From the NCBI GenBank assembly GCA_015680685.1, contig MNCI01033474.1, positions 1,425,424 to 1,489,423 of the forward strand: DNA of 64,000 nt, written 5' to 3'. Made by a program: the position numbers and the translations under genes. The notes beneath the pieces were generated by a model. It made no database searches, was not told where the DNA came from, and saw only the letters and a program-made list of their open reading frames with translations. The stretch comes from Gnetum montanum. Lineage: Eukaryota > Streptophyta > Gnetopsida > Gnetales > Gnetaceae. Shown one piece after another: positions 24,169 through 34,960 of this stretch. The number at the start of each line of letters is the position of its first letter. The stretch's first letter is position 1.

Positions 24169-24372
24169 TCAGCTAAGAAAATAGGTGAGCATCAAGGATA
24201 GAAAAGGCAGAATGACAGCAGCAAATGTGATAAGCTTGGATGCATCGCCCATCTCCATGAGAGGACTTGGAGCCACCACAACAGTCATAGAATCTGCATT
24301 TGCAGATTTAACAACACATAATGCCAATGCTATCATAAAAAATCTCATAAACCAATTGATTGATCTAGCCAT
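24169..24372 (-). CDS. Arabinogalactan-peptide-like small secreted, GPI-anchored protein (67 aa)
   Basis: Short uninterrupted ORF that does not belong to a transposon. The N-terminus (residues 1-25, MARSINWFMRFFMIALALCVV then an Ala-containing site near ANA) is a good signal peptide. A mature part of about 15 residues contains an APSP motif, the kind of site where Pro becomes hydroxyproline and is glycosylated. A GDAS segment followed by about 20 hydrophobic residues (LITFAAVILPFLSLMLTYFL) fits a GPI-anchor signal. That order matches plant AG peptides of 60-70 residues, although one APSP is fewer Pro sites than usual. The start ATGGCT has G at +4. A TATA box lies about 110 bases upstream. Alternative: an unrelated small membrane protein. 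Confidence 0.6.
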   Translation of the reverse strand: MARSINWFMRFFMIALALCVVKSANADSMTVVVAPSPLMEMGDASKLITFAAVILPFLSLMLTYFLS

Positions 24373-24478
24373 CAGTGATCACAGAAAAACAGATCTGATC
24401 AACAAACACCAGATCAGATCTGCCCACAACAGAAAAACTCAAGAGTCTGTGTGACTGCTATAGATAGAATGTATCCAG

Positions 24479-24485
24479 ATTTATA
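24479..24485 (-). promoter_or_regulatory. TATA box of the AG-peptide-like gene
   Basis: Minus reading GATATAAATC, about 107 bases upstream of the ATG, leaving a short 5' UTR. Confidence 0.5.
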
Positions 24486-24837
24486 TCGCCCAATCAATCA
24501 ACCAGCTTTATTAAGTCAAGAAAGGCACACTTGAAACACAAATAATGAGCTAGCATAAGATAATCAAATATGCTGTTGCTCGCTCAGCTGAGCTGTTATT
24601 GTGGATTCCTTGTACAGGCCAGGCTGGAAATGTTCATCACCATGAGAGATGTTTGAAATTGCCACTCACTTTCTGTGCATGGCTGAGTTGTCTTTGCTTT
24701 AATTTGTCATTTACATTTTTAAAAATAATCAGCCAGGCCAACTTAAATCCAGTGTTTTGTCAACTAATCTTAAACTCTTGCCTCACACTTGTGTACACTT
24801 ATCTCTTCGCAACTTTTAGAGCTGTAACACCAAACGG

Positions 24838-24965
24838 GTTTTAGAATTCTTTTTATGAAATTCTTTTTTGCATAATTTTGTATTGCCTACTTGAATTCAA
24901 CCTATGACTTGGTTTTCATGCCAAGATTCTTACCATTAAAACTAGCATCCCATTGTTATGAGTCA
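24838..24965 (-). repeat. tRNA-like SINE copy
   Basis: The minus reading has a GGTAAGAATCTTGGCATGAAAACC-type block (24918-24945), then CATAGGTTGAATTCAAGTAGGCAAT (B-box-like GGTTGAATTC), then an AAAAGAATTCTAAAA tail. The same order recurs at 42219-42335, 61650-61760 and 62100-62200. Confidence 0.5.
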
Positions 24966-25689
24966 AGTATACTATATATATGAAATTTTAGTAATTTTTC
25001 ATTTTTTTGAATTTATTTCATCAACATACCTTTATTTCAACAATAGTGAGTAACCTAAAGTATTTGAAAGGTTTGACCATGATTATCTATAGCTAGCTTT
25101 CTAGATGATGCCATAGCCTAAAGGAGTAACATATGCTTCCACCTACACTTGCACAACCACAAGCTACATGCTTTACTCAAAAGTCTTAAAAAGGACAAGT
25201 CTCATAAACTAGTAAAATTCCACAAACATATGGATAATGAAGTTATAGTAAATAATAACAAGAGGAAGTTAATAATGAAGCAACTAGTTTTAAGGAAGTC
25301 TTTTTAGAATAAGTTATGGAATATTTAATTCATAAAATATCATTAGGTATCGAAACCACAAACTATGTCATGGAGTAGATGTAGTTAAGCAAGTTTCAGG
25401 TTTGACATCCTATCATCTTTCCTTGCTCCCCCATTTCCACACTGTACCCTTTGCTTGCTTTTATTGAAACCAAAGAAAATTTTTGATTTAATTATTGAGT
25501 TTATTATCCTATAGTAGATCAATGATGCATTACTCACTCACTTAGAGCACTTAGCTTGTGGTTTATAAGCCACATGTTTAATTCTATGAGTATGTTGAGA
25601 CACATGCCACCATACAAGGGGTATGCTAAAACATGTGTAGAAAAAACTGACCGTTACTTGCTAGTTATTAATTATGATAATATAATGAA

Positions 25690-25930
25690 GTGTTAGCCTA
25701 CTGGTAAGACTCTTGATTCAAAAGTTCTAAGTCATGGATTTAATTCTAGTGGGCAATGTTGAGTTATAAAATTTTAATTGGATCATATATCTTGAGGTGT
25801 ACCTATATTAAAATTATTTCAAAGGTAAAACTCTGGATTTGATAACTCTAAGTTATGAATTCAATTTTGGTTTGTAATACTAAGTTATAAAGTTTTAGTT
25901 TCACTATAATATATCTTGGGGGTAAATATT
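25690..25930 (+). repeat. Tandem pair of tRNA-like SINE copies
   Basis: First copy: A-box-like TAGCCTACTGG (25694-25704) and B-box-like GGATTTAATTC (25736-25746), then GTGGGCAATGTTGAGTTATAA. A second, more decayed copy starts about 122 bases downstream (GGTAAAACTC at 25824). Both end in a similar atatatcttg segment. Confidence 0.5.
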
Positions 25931-25961
25931 ATTCAAAACATATTTAGGGTTTCAACACCCT

Positions 25962-26848
25962 TGATGAGTCATCGTTGGTTGGCTGCATCAACGAGGCCTC
26001 ATCAACGCATCTTGTCCTACATCGATGAGGCCTTGTCAAAGGAGTGTGTATCTATCCATCACCTATAAATACGCACCTACTAGCCGCATTTATGGAATCT
26101 AGATTTCAATAGCAGCAAATCTCTTGCATTTTTTCCATTTGAAAGTTAGAAATTTTTTCCCCTAAGTGCCTGTAGTAGAAGTCATTGAGTGTATAGATCT
26201 TTATTTAAGCATTGTTGTACCTGAGCATGATAGTGTGTGCGGCAATAAAGACAAGCTTTCTAATAAACCTTGTAACACTTTGGATAGATTAGATATTTTA
26301 TTTATGCATTTACTATTTCCAATTATTTATTAAATGTTTTCAATTAATTATCAATTATTTTCTAGTTACCATGTTAGATAAACAATTACACACATAAGTA
26401 CGACCACTTCGAGCGTAACACATATTCACTTGGTAATCCCAACAATGTTATTGCATGGTACACCTAGTAGCGTAGCGTTTAGTCCCGCAGCAATGGATAC
26501 GTTGGTTTAGGACGTGTACAGAAAGCAAACAAATACTTATGTTAGGATTCGTTAAATGATTAGTTAATTAGTTAATTTAGATTAGTTAATTAAATTCCTT
26601 TTTATCTACATTTCAAGCACTTGATTATAAAACATAAAAATGATACAAATCAAATGATTTAGTTACACTTAACTGTACCAACGAACATCACAAGTGTAAT
26701 TGGGAAGACAACGATTGACCTTAAGGCTAGATTCACTTCCTAAAGGGTTAGTGCACTAGAAATGACGAAGTCCACGAAATTCGACCGAATTGTGCATGAA
26801 CGCTTGTGATTCGTATGGTTGGGCGTAGGGGTACCTCACTGCTCATCA
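25962..26848 (+). repeat. P1 5' LTR (887 bp)
   Basis: TGATGAGTCATC start, gctcatca end. The U3 has two ~20-bp palindromic words, tcaacgaggcctcatcaacg and catcgatgaggccttgtcaa. A TATA box cctataaatacgc follows at 26063-26073. The aataaag stretch near 26245-26250 is a likely polyadenylation signal. Confidence 0.9.
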
Positions 26849-26868
26849 TTGGCATCATTGCTAGATAC
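26849..26868 (+). other. P1 primer-binding site, decayed
   Basis: ttggcatcattgctagatac sits where P2 has ttggcgccgttgccggggac; five or six changes, so tRNA-Asp priming was ancestral. Confidence 0.75.
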
Positions 26869-27011
26869 TTTGTTTGTGGGACGTGTGCTATTTAGGTCTA
26901 AGTGAATACCATCATATCATTATATGAACCTAAAGGTCAATATCATTCCACTATACATTAAAAGTTTAAAAGTACACTAACAATTTCAATTTTTTTTTTT
27001 CTTTTTGCAAA

Positions 27012-29260
27012 ATGTCTTCTTCTTCTTGTAAGCCTGAAGACACTAAACCACCAGTCCCATAGGAATGCAAGGTGGTATACACTCATCCAAATGAGTTTGT
27101 GTTGAATTTCACCTTCATTCTACATTAGGATGAACAAATGCAATTGCGTGATATAGAGGGCAAAGTTGTCTTGCCCCTCGATAGATTTGTGCCCAGAATG
27201 CTATTTCAGTGGGAGTACATTATGGATGGATATGAAACTGGGAACTAATATCCCACTAAAACACAAGATAAATGAGATAAACATCAAGAGAAACTCCATG
27301 AAGCTACAAAGGGAAAACATTACACTAACCCCTTGTTTCTACTAAATCAAGAGGACTGAGGATGCTCCCTTGGAAGGTTCTCAACATGAAGATTCTCCAC
27401 CCCCTACTACTAATGGTGAAGGGATGAACCTGACTTTGTGATCGACTATTCATAAATTGGATTCAAGAAAGAGTGATAGCCAAGGTACGAACTTAGGTGA
27501 ACATTACAATAAGAAGGGATCTAATGATGGTGATCATAATAAGCATAAGAGCGGTGGCAAACACCGTGGAGGTGGTGGGGGTCCACCTTCCTCTTCATCC
27601 TCTTCATTTGATTCTAAACATTCCTCTTCATTTGATAGTTCTCATGAAAGCTGCCATCGAAATAGATGTGAGGAAGGTGATCAAAAAAATAACAATGACT
27701 ATGAAGGCCACCAAAATCAAAGGGGTGTTTGAAACCATCATCGACGTCATCAACACAGCAATGATGATGAACCTTTATTGATGACTTGAAGTATGCTCAA
27801 CATTGCGGAGGCAGTGAGAATCCCAATCAAGCATATGAAGGATAGTCAGATCAAGTGCCTAGATATGAACAATATCTCAAGATTTGAGGGGGGATACAAT
27901 TTTGATTTGTAGACACATCTACAAGATTTTCAAGATGCCTGTGCCCTACAAAACATAGAGAATGAGTGGCAAAAACTTAAGCTTTTTCCAAGGACACTCA
28001 TAAGGGAAGCTGAAATTTCGTACCAATCCTTAGAATTGAAATCTATTCGAAGATGGAGTACCATGTTGAAGTTGTTCAATGAAAAATACTAGATGCACTC
28101 CAGAGTTTCTAATTTGAAAAGGAAAATCCAAGGTTGGAAACAAGGAGCACTTGAACCCTTGGATGTCACCATGGGTCGATACTATTCACTCCTACGTCGA
28201 TGCCCTAGCCATGGTTACTCTTAGAGGGAACAACTTCGCCACATCATAGATGGCTCATAGTAGAAACAAGAAGAACCCTTGGGATGTATGCCCAAGGAAA
28301 ATTGTCTGAAATGAGAGCTCATCAGATCCAAAGGTTAATTGAGTAGGTAGCCAAAGAAGAAGGTGAGCTACGAAAGAAAGAAAGTGTTGAAGAATATAAT
28401 AGGAACCCATCTATTAGAAAATGAGAGGTCTAATTTTGTGATAGGAGGAGTCACAACTTAATGAAGTGGTGAATAGAAAGACCTTGCCCATCCAAAAATC
28501 TGTTTATGATATTTTAGCTAAGTTTGACAAGTTATGGAACTCTTTAAATGAAAAGTTTCAAATTGCTTTAAAGATTGCCAAAAAATATAAAGAGAAAAAT
28601 AGTGATTGTAATCATAGATAGTGAAAAGAAGCTAAATGTGCCCACTAAAGAGGTAAGGGCAAAGCTACTGTAGTAGAGGAAGTTGTGGATTTTGACTCTG
28701 ATGATGAAACTGAATGTAACATCTATCAATATGAACATCCAAAGGGATGTTACCCTGTGGTGTCACACTTACAAGAGTCTGAAGTGTACACATTAAATCC
28801 TTGCTTAGCAAGTATGCAAGCTCCAAGAAAATTGTCTTACCCTTAAGGCAATCCAAGATAGTTCCACCAGCAACAACAAGCTTACTACCCAAGTGAAACT
28901 CCTCCACAATCATGGGGAATACCATCGCCAAGGCATTAGTACCCTTATAGGCAACTAGATCCATATGAGTACTATGTTCAGCAGTCTTTCTCTCTTAGAA
29001 GTTCTACAAGTCATGCCTCATTTTAGCATCACTATTACCCTCTAGAGTATCATCGAATACATTTACCATCTACTCGAGGGGAAAACCCATATCCATATCC
29101 TTATCATCCTCCACATCCCTTTGCACCTACACCTCCACCTTCAAATCAGTTACCTCCTGCTCCAGTCATGTAGGGTGAAATTTCTCCATAGCTACAACAA
29201 CAAAATGCTATAAGGGCTATACACTCACAACTAGTTTTTCAACTAAGTGGTCTAGATAAT
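27012..29260 (+). pseudogene. gag: P1 gag, broken
   Basis: Starts MSSSSCKPED at 27012. YTHPNEFVLNF, the gag N-terminal block VVLPLDR, a basic Ser/His-rich part (27500-27740), FEGGYN near 27880 and the capsid-like LKLF..WYRSL-related block (27970-28060, here SYQSLELK) follow in order. The knuckle at 28710-28760 reads CNIYQYEHPKGC, so the second Cys is lost. A proline/tyrosine-rich tail runs to about 29200. Many stops, mostly TAG. Confidence 0.8.
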
Positions 29261-29489
29261 TGATCAAGGAAACAACCTTTCTTTTGGCCTAGTAGTTCTC
29301 TCTAGCCCTCACAACCTACTCCAGCTGATTGTCTTGCATCTCCATCACCCTCAGCCTTTACATCAAATACCTTTGAGTTCCCTTCAAACCAAGTACCACC
29401 TAGGATTTGCATTGTAATGTTAACCCATGCTATTTCTAATTGGATCAAGGTTGGCAGCCTTCCTACAAAATGATCCAATCCAAGAAGTC

Positions 29490-32400
29490 CACTCATCTAT
29501 CTATAGATTGCTGGACAAGAGCCATGCAAAGCTCTTCTTGACTCTGGTTCCAAAGTTAACCTCATTTTCCATGATATGTCCAAGGCTTGGAACTTACCAC
29601 CTCTTAAGAAGAGCAACATCTATTTAAAATTAGTAGATTAGTCGATTACTATCCCTTTGGAATTAGTAGAGGAAATTGTGACCATAGTCTATGGGTGGTC
29701 CTATCTTATTGATTTTCTAGTAATCAAGGTGAACAATTGTAAAAGTGACTTCCCCATCATTATGGGAAGGGCTTGGTTAAGCATGGTCGATGCACGAATG
29801 GGTATAAGGGACCTATCTCTCAAAATATCTAAGAAAAATGAGCTAGCGAAGATTAAGAAGAAGCGTATTCCATGCATCCAATACAACGATAATGGGTGCA
29901 ATTACATGCAAAGGATTTGGTCCATCAAGAGCACATATATTAAGGCATGTAGCCATTGTGCACAAGAAATTAATATTCAATAGTGTCTCTATGTAGTAGC
30001 CACAAAGCAAGAGGGCACCCAGTGGCTGATAGCTGATTCAGATAGTAGCACAATATGCATGGAGTCGCTAAAAGCTTAACATGTGCATATGTTGAAGGCA
30101 TGGACGAAATTGAACAAGTTAATTCCCAACTCTCTAATGAAGATGATGATACCTGTTGGAGAGAGTTGGAGATCCCTGATCATTTCAAGGAGGAGCCCTT
30201 AGATCTAAAAACTTTACCAACCAATATGGAGTATGCATTTTTAAAGAATGGTAAACAGGTCATCATTAATGCCAAACTTGCTCCTGAACAAAAAGAAAAG
30301 TTGCTGAAGGTGGTAAATAAATGGTCAATAGCCTTTGATTGGTCATATCCAGAACTAACAAGAATCGATCCAAGGATATGCTAGCATTGCATCTACATTA
30401 GCTTGACCATGAAGCCTAAAAGGCAACCATAGAGGTGGTTGAATCCAAAATTAAAGAAAATCATGAAGGAGGAGATAGAGAAACTCCTCAAAGTGGGGTT
30501 CATCTATCCAATCGTGGATAGTGAGTGGGTTAGTCCACTCATAGTAGTACCAAAGAAGTATGGAAAATGGTGGGTTTTCATCGATTTTAGGTTGTTAAAT
30601 ATGGCAACATTAAATGATCACTTTCCTTTGCCATTTGTAGACCAAGTGTTAGATACCATATCCAGGCATTGTTATTATAGTTTCTTGGACAATTATAGTG
30701 GCTATAACCAAATCCAAATTATGCCAGAAGGCCAAGCCAAGACAATATTCACAAGTCCCTAGGGGACTTTTGCATACTATAAGATGTCATTTGGCCTATG
30801 CAATGCCCCTACAACATTCCAAAGCTTGATCTTGAGTATCTTTCAACAACAAATTGGTAGTCATGTTGAAATTTTGTCTAAGGAATAACATGCCAACCAG
30901 AGATTGTTAAAGATGTCTAGTCATTCCTTGGATACACTGGTTACTACTGGCATTTTATGAGGAATTTCTCTAAGATTGCAAAGCTGGTAGAACTTACAAA
31001 GAAAGATGCACCTTTCATTTGGACTAAGGAATGTGAACATGAATTCCAATAATTAAAGAAGAAACTTGTAGAAACACCAATCCTACAAGCACTAGACTGG
31101 TCCAAACCATTTTATACCATGATAGATGCATCTAACTATGCTTTGGAAGTAGTTCTCACATAGTTAGATGATAAGAAACATCCATATTATATCCACTATG
31201 CGAGCTAAAGCATTATGGGGGCACAGTTAAACTACACCATCATGGAGAAAGAATTAATGGTAGTGGTGTACATGCTAGAAAAGTTTAGACATTATGTGCT
31301 AGGTTACAAAGTGTTTGTGCATATAGACCACAATGCAATTTGCTTCCTTATGAATAAGTCAATAGTGAGCCCTCATGTTATACGGTGGCTTGTGATCTTG
31401 TAGGAATGCAATCTTACTATGGTAGATTGAAAAGGAACCAAGAATGTGGTTGTTGATCATCTTTCTCACTTAAGATGGGATAACAAAGAGGAGGAGAGCC
31501 CACTCTTTAATCAGTTTCTAGACAAACTCCTCTTTATTGGAACAATAAGTGAACAAACACCTAAAAAAGTAATATGGTTTAATGACATCCTTACATATCT
31601 TCTCATCCAAGAGATGCCATAGGACTTGGATTATAGGAAAAAGAAAAAATTTCTTTATTGGGTCAAATACTTCATGGAAATCAATAGACATCTTTACAAG
31701 GTGTGTGCCGATGGCTTGATCCATTCGTGTGTCCTTGATAAAGATCAATTGCACATTCTTCAGGATGCTAATGAAGGGCCTTGCGAAGGCCACTATGCAA
31801 GGAGATGCACAACCATAAAAATCTTGATGGTAGAATACTATTTGCCCATAACCTTTAGGGATGCCCCCCAGTTCATCAAGTCTTGTGAACATTTTCAATG
31901 TGACGGGGGGATGATCACTCACATGAAAGATCCTCAACAGTGGATTCAACCACTGGAACCTTTTGACATATGGGGCATTGACTTCATGGGTTCCATCACA
32001 CCTATGTCTAATGGGAAAGTATATATTATAGTAGTAGTTGAGTACTACACAAAATGGGCAGAAGCAACAACTGTTACTAATTGTACATCATTCACTATTG
32101 CCAAATTTATACAATAAAATATCGTGAATAGATTTGGGGTGCCACGTTCACTAATTTTTGATAATGGAACTCATTTCACAGGTGGCACATTTAGAAAATT
32201 AATGCAACACTTGGGGGTAGAACATAAGTTAACAACACCTTACCACCCCCAAGCCAATGGTCAAGCAGAGGTAACCAATGAGGAGATTACAAAAATACTA
32301 ATGCAAACCATTAGGAAATATAGGAAGGACTGGAGTACAAAACTTAATGATGCACTCTAGGCTTATCATTTAACTTGGAAACTTCCTATTGACTATTCTC

Positions 32401-32835
32401 CCTATGAGTTAGTGTATGGAAAACTTACAATACTCCCAATTCAATTTGAGCTCTATATACTCTTAATGACCTATGATCTAATCCTTGACCTAAGTTTAGC
32501 ACAAAAGGAAAGATTGATTAATCTAAACATGCTAGAAAAAAATTGCTTAGTGGCCCTCTTCTTGAATTAGGTGAACAAGGCATTCATCAAGCAATGTCAT
32601 GACCTTAGAATTAGGAAACTAAAACTTTAACCAGGAGATAAGGTTCTTTATTGGAACTTCACACATGTACCCCAAAAGACAAAATTCAAAACATTGTGGG
32701 AGGGACCTTATATAATTGATCAAACCTTTCCCACTAGGGACATGATAATTTACAAACTTGATAGCCCAAATAAAAAAGCAATTGGTTAATATCCAACAAG
32801 TCAAACCTTTTCTAGAACCAAGATAGGGTAGTGTA
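29490..32835 (+). pseudogene. pol: P1 pol: protease, partial RT, RNase H, integrase, broken
   Basis: Protease: LLDSGS-type motif near 29531-29553 (frame shifted) and FPIIMGRAWLSMVDAR at 29749-29796. RT N-terminal half at 30439-30830 with WVSPLIVVPKK, FIDFRLLN, DHFPLPF and YYSFLDNYSGYNQI. About 190-200 bases spanning the FMDD catalytic motif are missing at about 30880. RT connection resumes with GITCQPE...SFLGYTGYY (30880-30955). RNase H has MIDASNYAL (31120) and HIDHNA (31321-31340). Integrase (31626-32600) retains H/H and C/C residues, FDIWGIDFMGS, IFDNGTHFTGG and NGQAEVTNEE. The C-terminal part includes GPYIIDQTFPTRDMIIYKL. Not functional because RT is gutted. Confidence 0.9.
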
Positions 32836-34430
32836 ACTACCTTCTCATCGAATGGACACCCACATTCTATTTTTTGGATCTCCCCCCTCCAACTTGGTCA
32901 TGGGGGAGATGGCCATCCATGTTGACCATTACCATGGCCTCTCAGTTTTTCTACATTTTTGATTTTACAAATTTTTTATTTTTAGATGTTTCTAATTTTA
33001 CACCATCTTTAGTACCTTTAAACCTTCTTGATTATTTTACAGTTTCTTATATATTTTACCTTGTTTTGTTTACTTTGTTTTGTTTTATTTCAATGTGATA
33101 TTTTCTCATTTTTGCTAATAAATTTGCTTTATTCTCACAGGACATAATGCTACTGTTGCTATTTACTAATGATGGTTTATGCTTAATGAGTGATTGTTGA
33201 TGTCTTGTTTCTATTTTTGAATTCTGATGTCTGATGACTTTGACATGGTTTTATTTTTTTCATGGAACAAGCAATGAGTCCACATCATCCACCCATCCAA
33301 TGAACTCTATGGTTTTCCTTAGTCTATGGTAGTTTTGGAGTTAGGAAGGATTCAAAGGTTCATAAAGGATGTGACTTCAAGGGAACTCAATATTCTTTTT
33401 ACTCTTCTTCTTGCTTGAGTGCTTGAGTGTCTTTCATGGACTTCTTACTTTTCCATACCACCCAATGATAAGAAGACAAATAACATTGTTGCATGGTGTG
33501 GTTCCCATCATTCACAAAAGAAAAAAAAACGATGGGAATTCAAAGCACATCCCTTCAACATGAATAAGTCATCGCATGATGTGGTTCTTAATTCAAAAAG
33601 GAAAAAAAACAAATAAACAAATAATGGGAATTCAAAGCAAACCTCTTGCACAAATAATAGGACTACAAGCACTGGTTATGGGACTTGAACAACACTACGC
33701 TTGAAGGTCCCCTCTAACTAAGGCCCTCTCTCTCTCTCACTGCCTACTTCTTCTTTCTTCTTTTTGTGGAATGGTGGTTGTTTTGTGGAAGCACTCTTGT
33801 GTCTCAAGTGGGTGGATTAATCTTAGAGTGGTGATGTGAAGTCATTAAAAGTGGATAGTCTTGGTCTAGACTAAGGATGGAACTTCTCGGTCATTTTAAC
33901 CACAAATTCCACAAGGGACTTCAGATGACCTCAATTTGGAACTCCATTCCACCTTCTTTATCATCCATCCATTCTACCATAATTCACCTCATTGCTAGGT
34001 TCTATGTTATACTCTATGTCTTAGTCTAATGTGTTGGGATTCTTGAGTGGATTCTTTTGGGTTGGTCCTTAACTTGTCATGATCATTAAATTGACTATGG
34101 GACCCACGGACTCCTTAGTTGAGGTTATGCAAGGGCAAAAAGAACATGAACCTGCTATGGGAAGGACCCACTTGCATAGATTTTAGCTTGGTTAGTTAAG
34201 GTTCCTTACCTTTGACATTGCTACAATTCTATATTTCATAATTTCCATTATGTAAATTGCTCAGTACTTCTTAATTTTTCATTGCATTCATCCATTAAAT
34301 TAATTTTTCTCAATTTTTTCAAATTTATGAACTTCAATGCCCTCTTCTCATGATTTCATACTATTCTTGGTCCTCTAAGCTTTCATTTGACCCCAATTTC
34401 ATCAAAAAATTCCTTGTATTTTAAAAGTTT
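32836..34430 (+). other. P1 non-coding region after integrase
   Basis: Begins with the second polypurine-like copy (ggtcatgggggagatggcc, 32894-32912). Contains blocks shared with M2 and P2 (33340-33400; 33660-33730; 34095-34185), a local ~80-bp duplication (33488-33655) and T-rich runs at 32940-33120. No coding region seen. Confidence 0.6.
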
Positions 34431-34458
34431 GATCAAAGTCAATGGTGGTCAACAGCTA

Positions 34459-34502
34459 TGTTGACGAGGCCTTGCCAATGTAGTGCAAAAATACTATATA
34501 TA
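34459..34502 (+). promoter_or_regulatory. Predicted internal promoter for ORF3 with GAGGCC palindrome
   Basis: tgttgacgaggccttgccaa (34459-34478) repeats the palindromic word of the P1 LTR. A TATA-like tactatatatac follows at 34492-34503, and ORF3 starts about 460 bases downstream. Placement matches the M3 internal block. Function inferred. Confidence 0.55.
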
Positions 34503-34648
34503 CTATCGAACACTTTGGAATTTTTTTGCAATTTTCTCATAACACACAAGGAATTTTTGCAATTTTTTAGAGCCAAAAACCTTCTAGAGCCCATAACTTT
34601 CAAACTATTTATCCAAATCACTCTGTTTTTTGATCCTGGACTTACTGG

Positions 34649-34960
34649 AGGTAAGATCTTTATCATGGGGGCCACAAACCTTAAGGCTTCTAATGAAATT
34701 TTTGAAAATTTTTTCTAACTCCCCCCAAGGGTTAGTAACCTTAACAACATAAAAATATTAACTCTTTTGATAGTTAACCCTTCCAACAGCCTCCGGGATA
34801 CTTTATCAATGATAATGCATAAATTAAAATAATAATTAAGTCCATTGGATTAGCCATAATCACAACTTAGCCAAGTGTGACTACCCTCAAGAGTTAAGGT
34901 ATTCCAATTGTTTTAAGGTTACACAATAATTGCTAATCCATGATCTTATTATGATTACAG
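34649..34960 (+). other. Predicted intron in the ORF3 leader
   Basis: A strong donor GGAG/GTAAGATC at about 34649-34655 and an acceptor TATGATTACAG/ATG ending at 34960 would place ORF3's start codon at the first base of the next exon. M3 has GATTGCAG at the same place. Splicing is inferred only from the sites. Confidence 0.4.

Larger units (their letters stand above)
24500..25961. other. Spacer with SINE-like repeats, left flank of P1
   Basis: AT-rich. Apart from the tRNA-like repeats at 24838-24965 and 25690-25930, no gene is seen. The last five bases (accct, 25957-25961) are the target duplication of P1. Confidence 0.6.

Noticed and set aside
34439-34718. Overlapping 78- and 86-codon ORFs around the P1 internal block
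   Set aside because: Opposite-strand shadows in AT-rich non-coding sequence.
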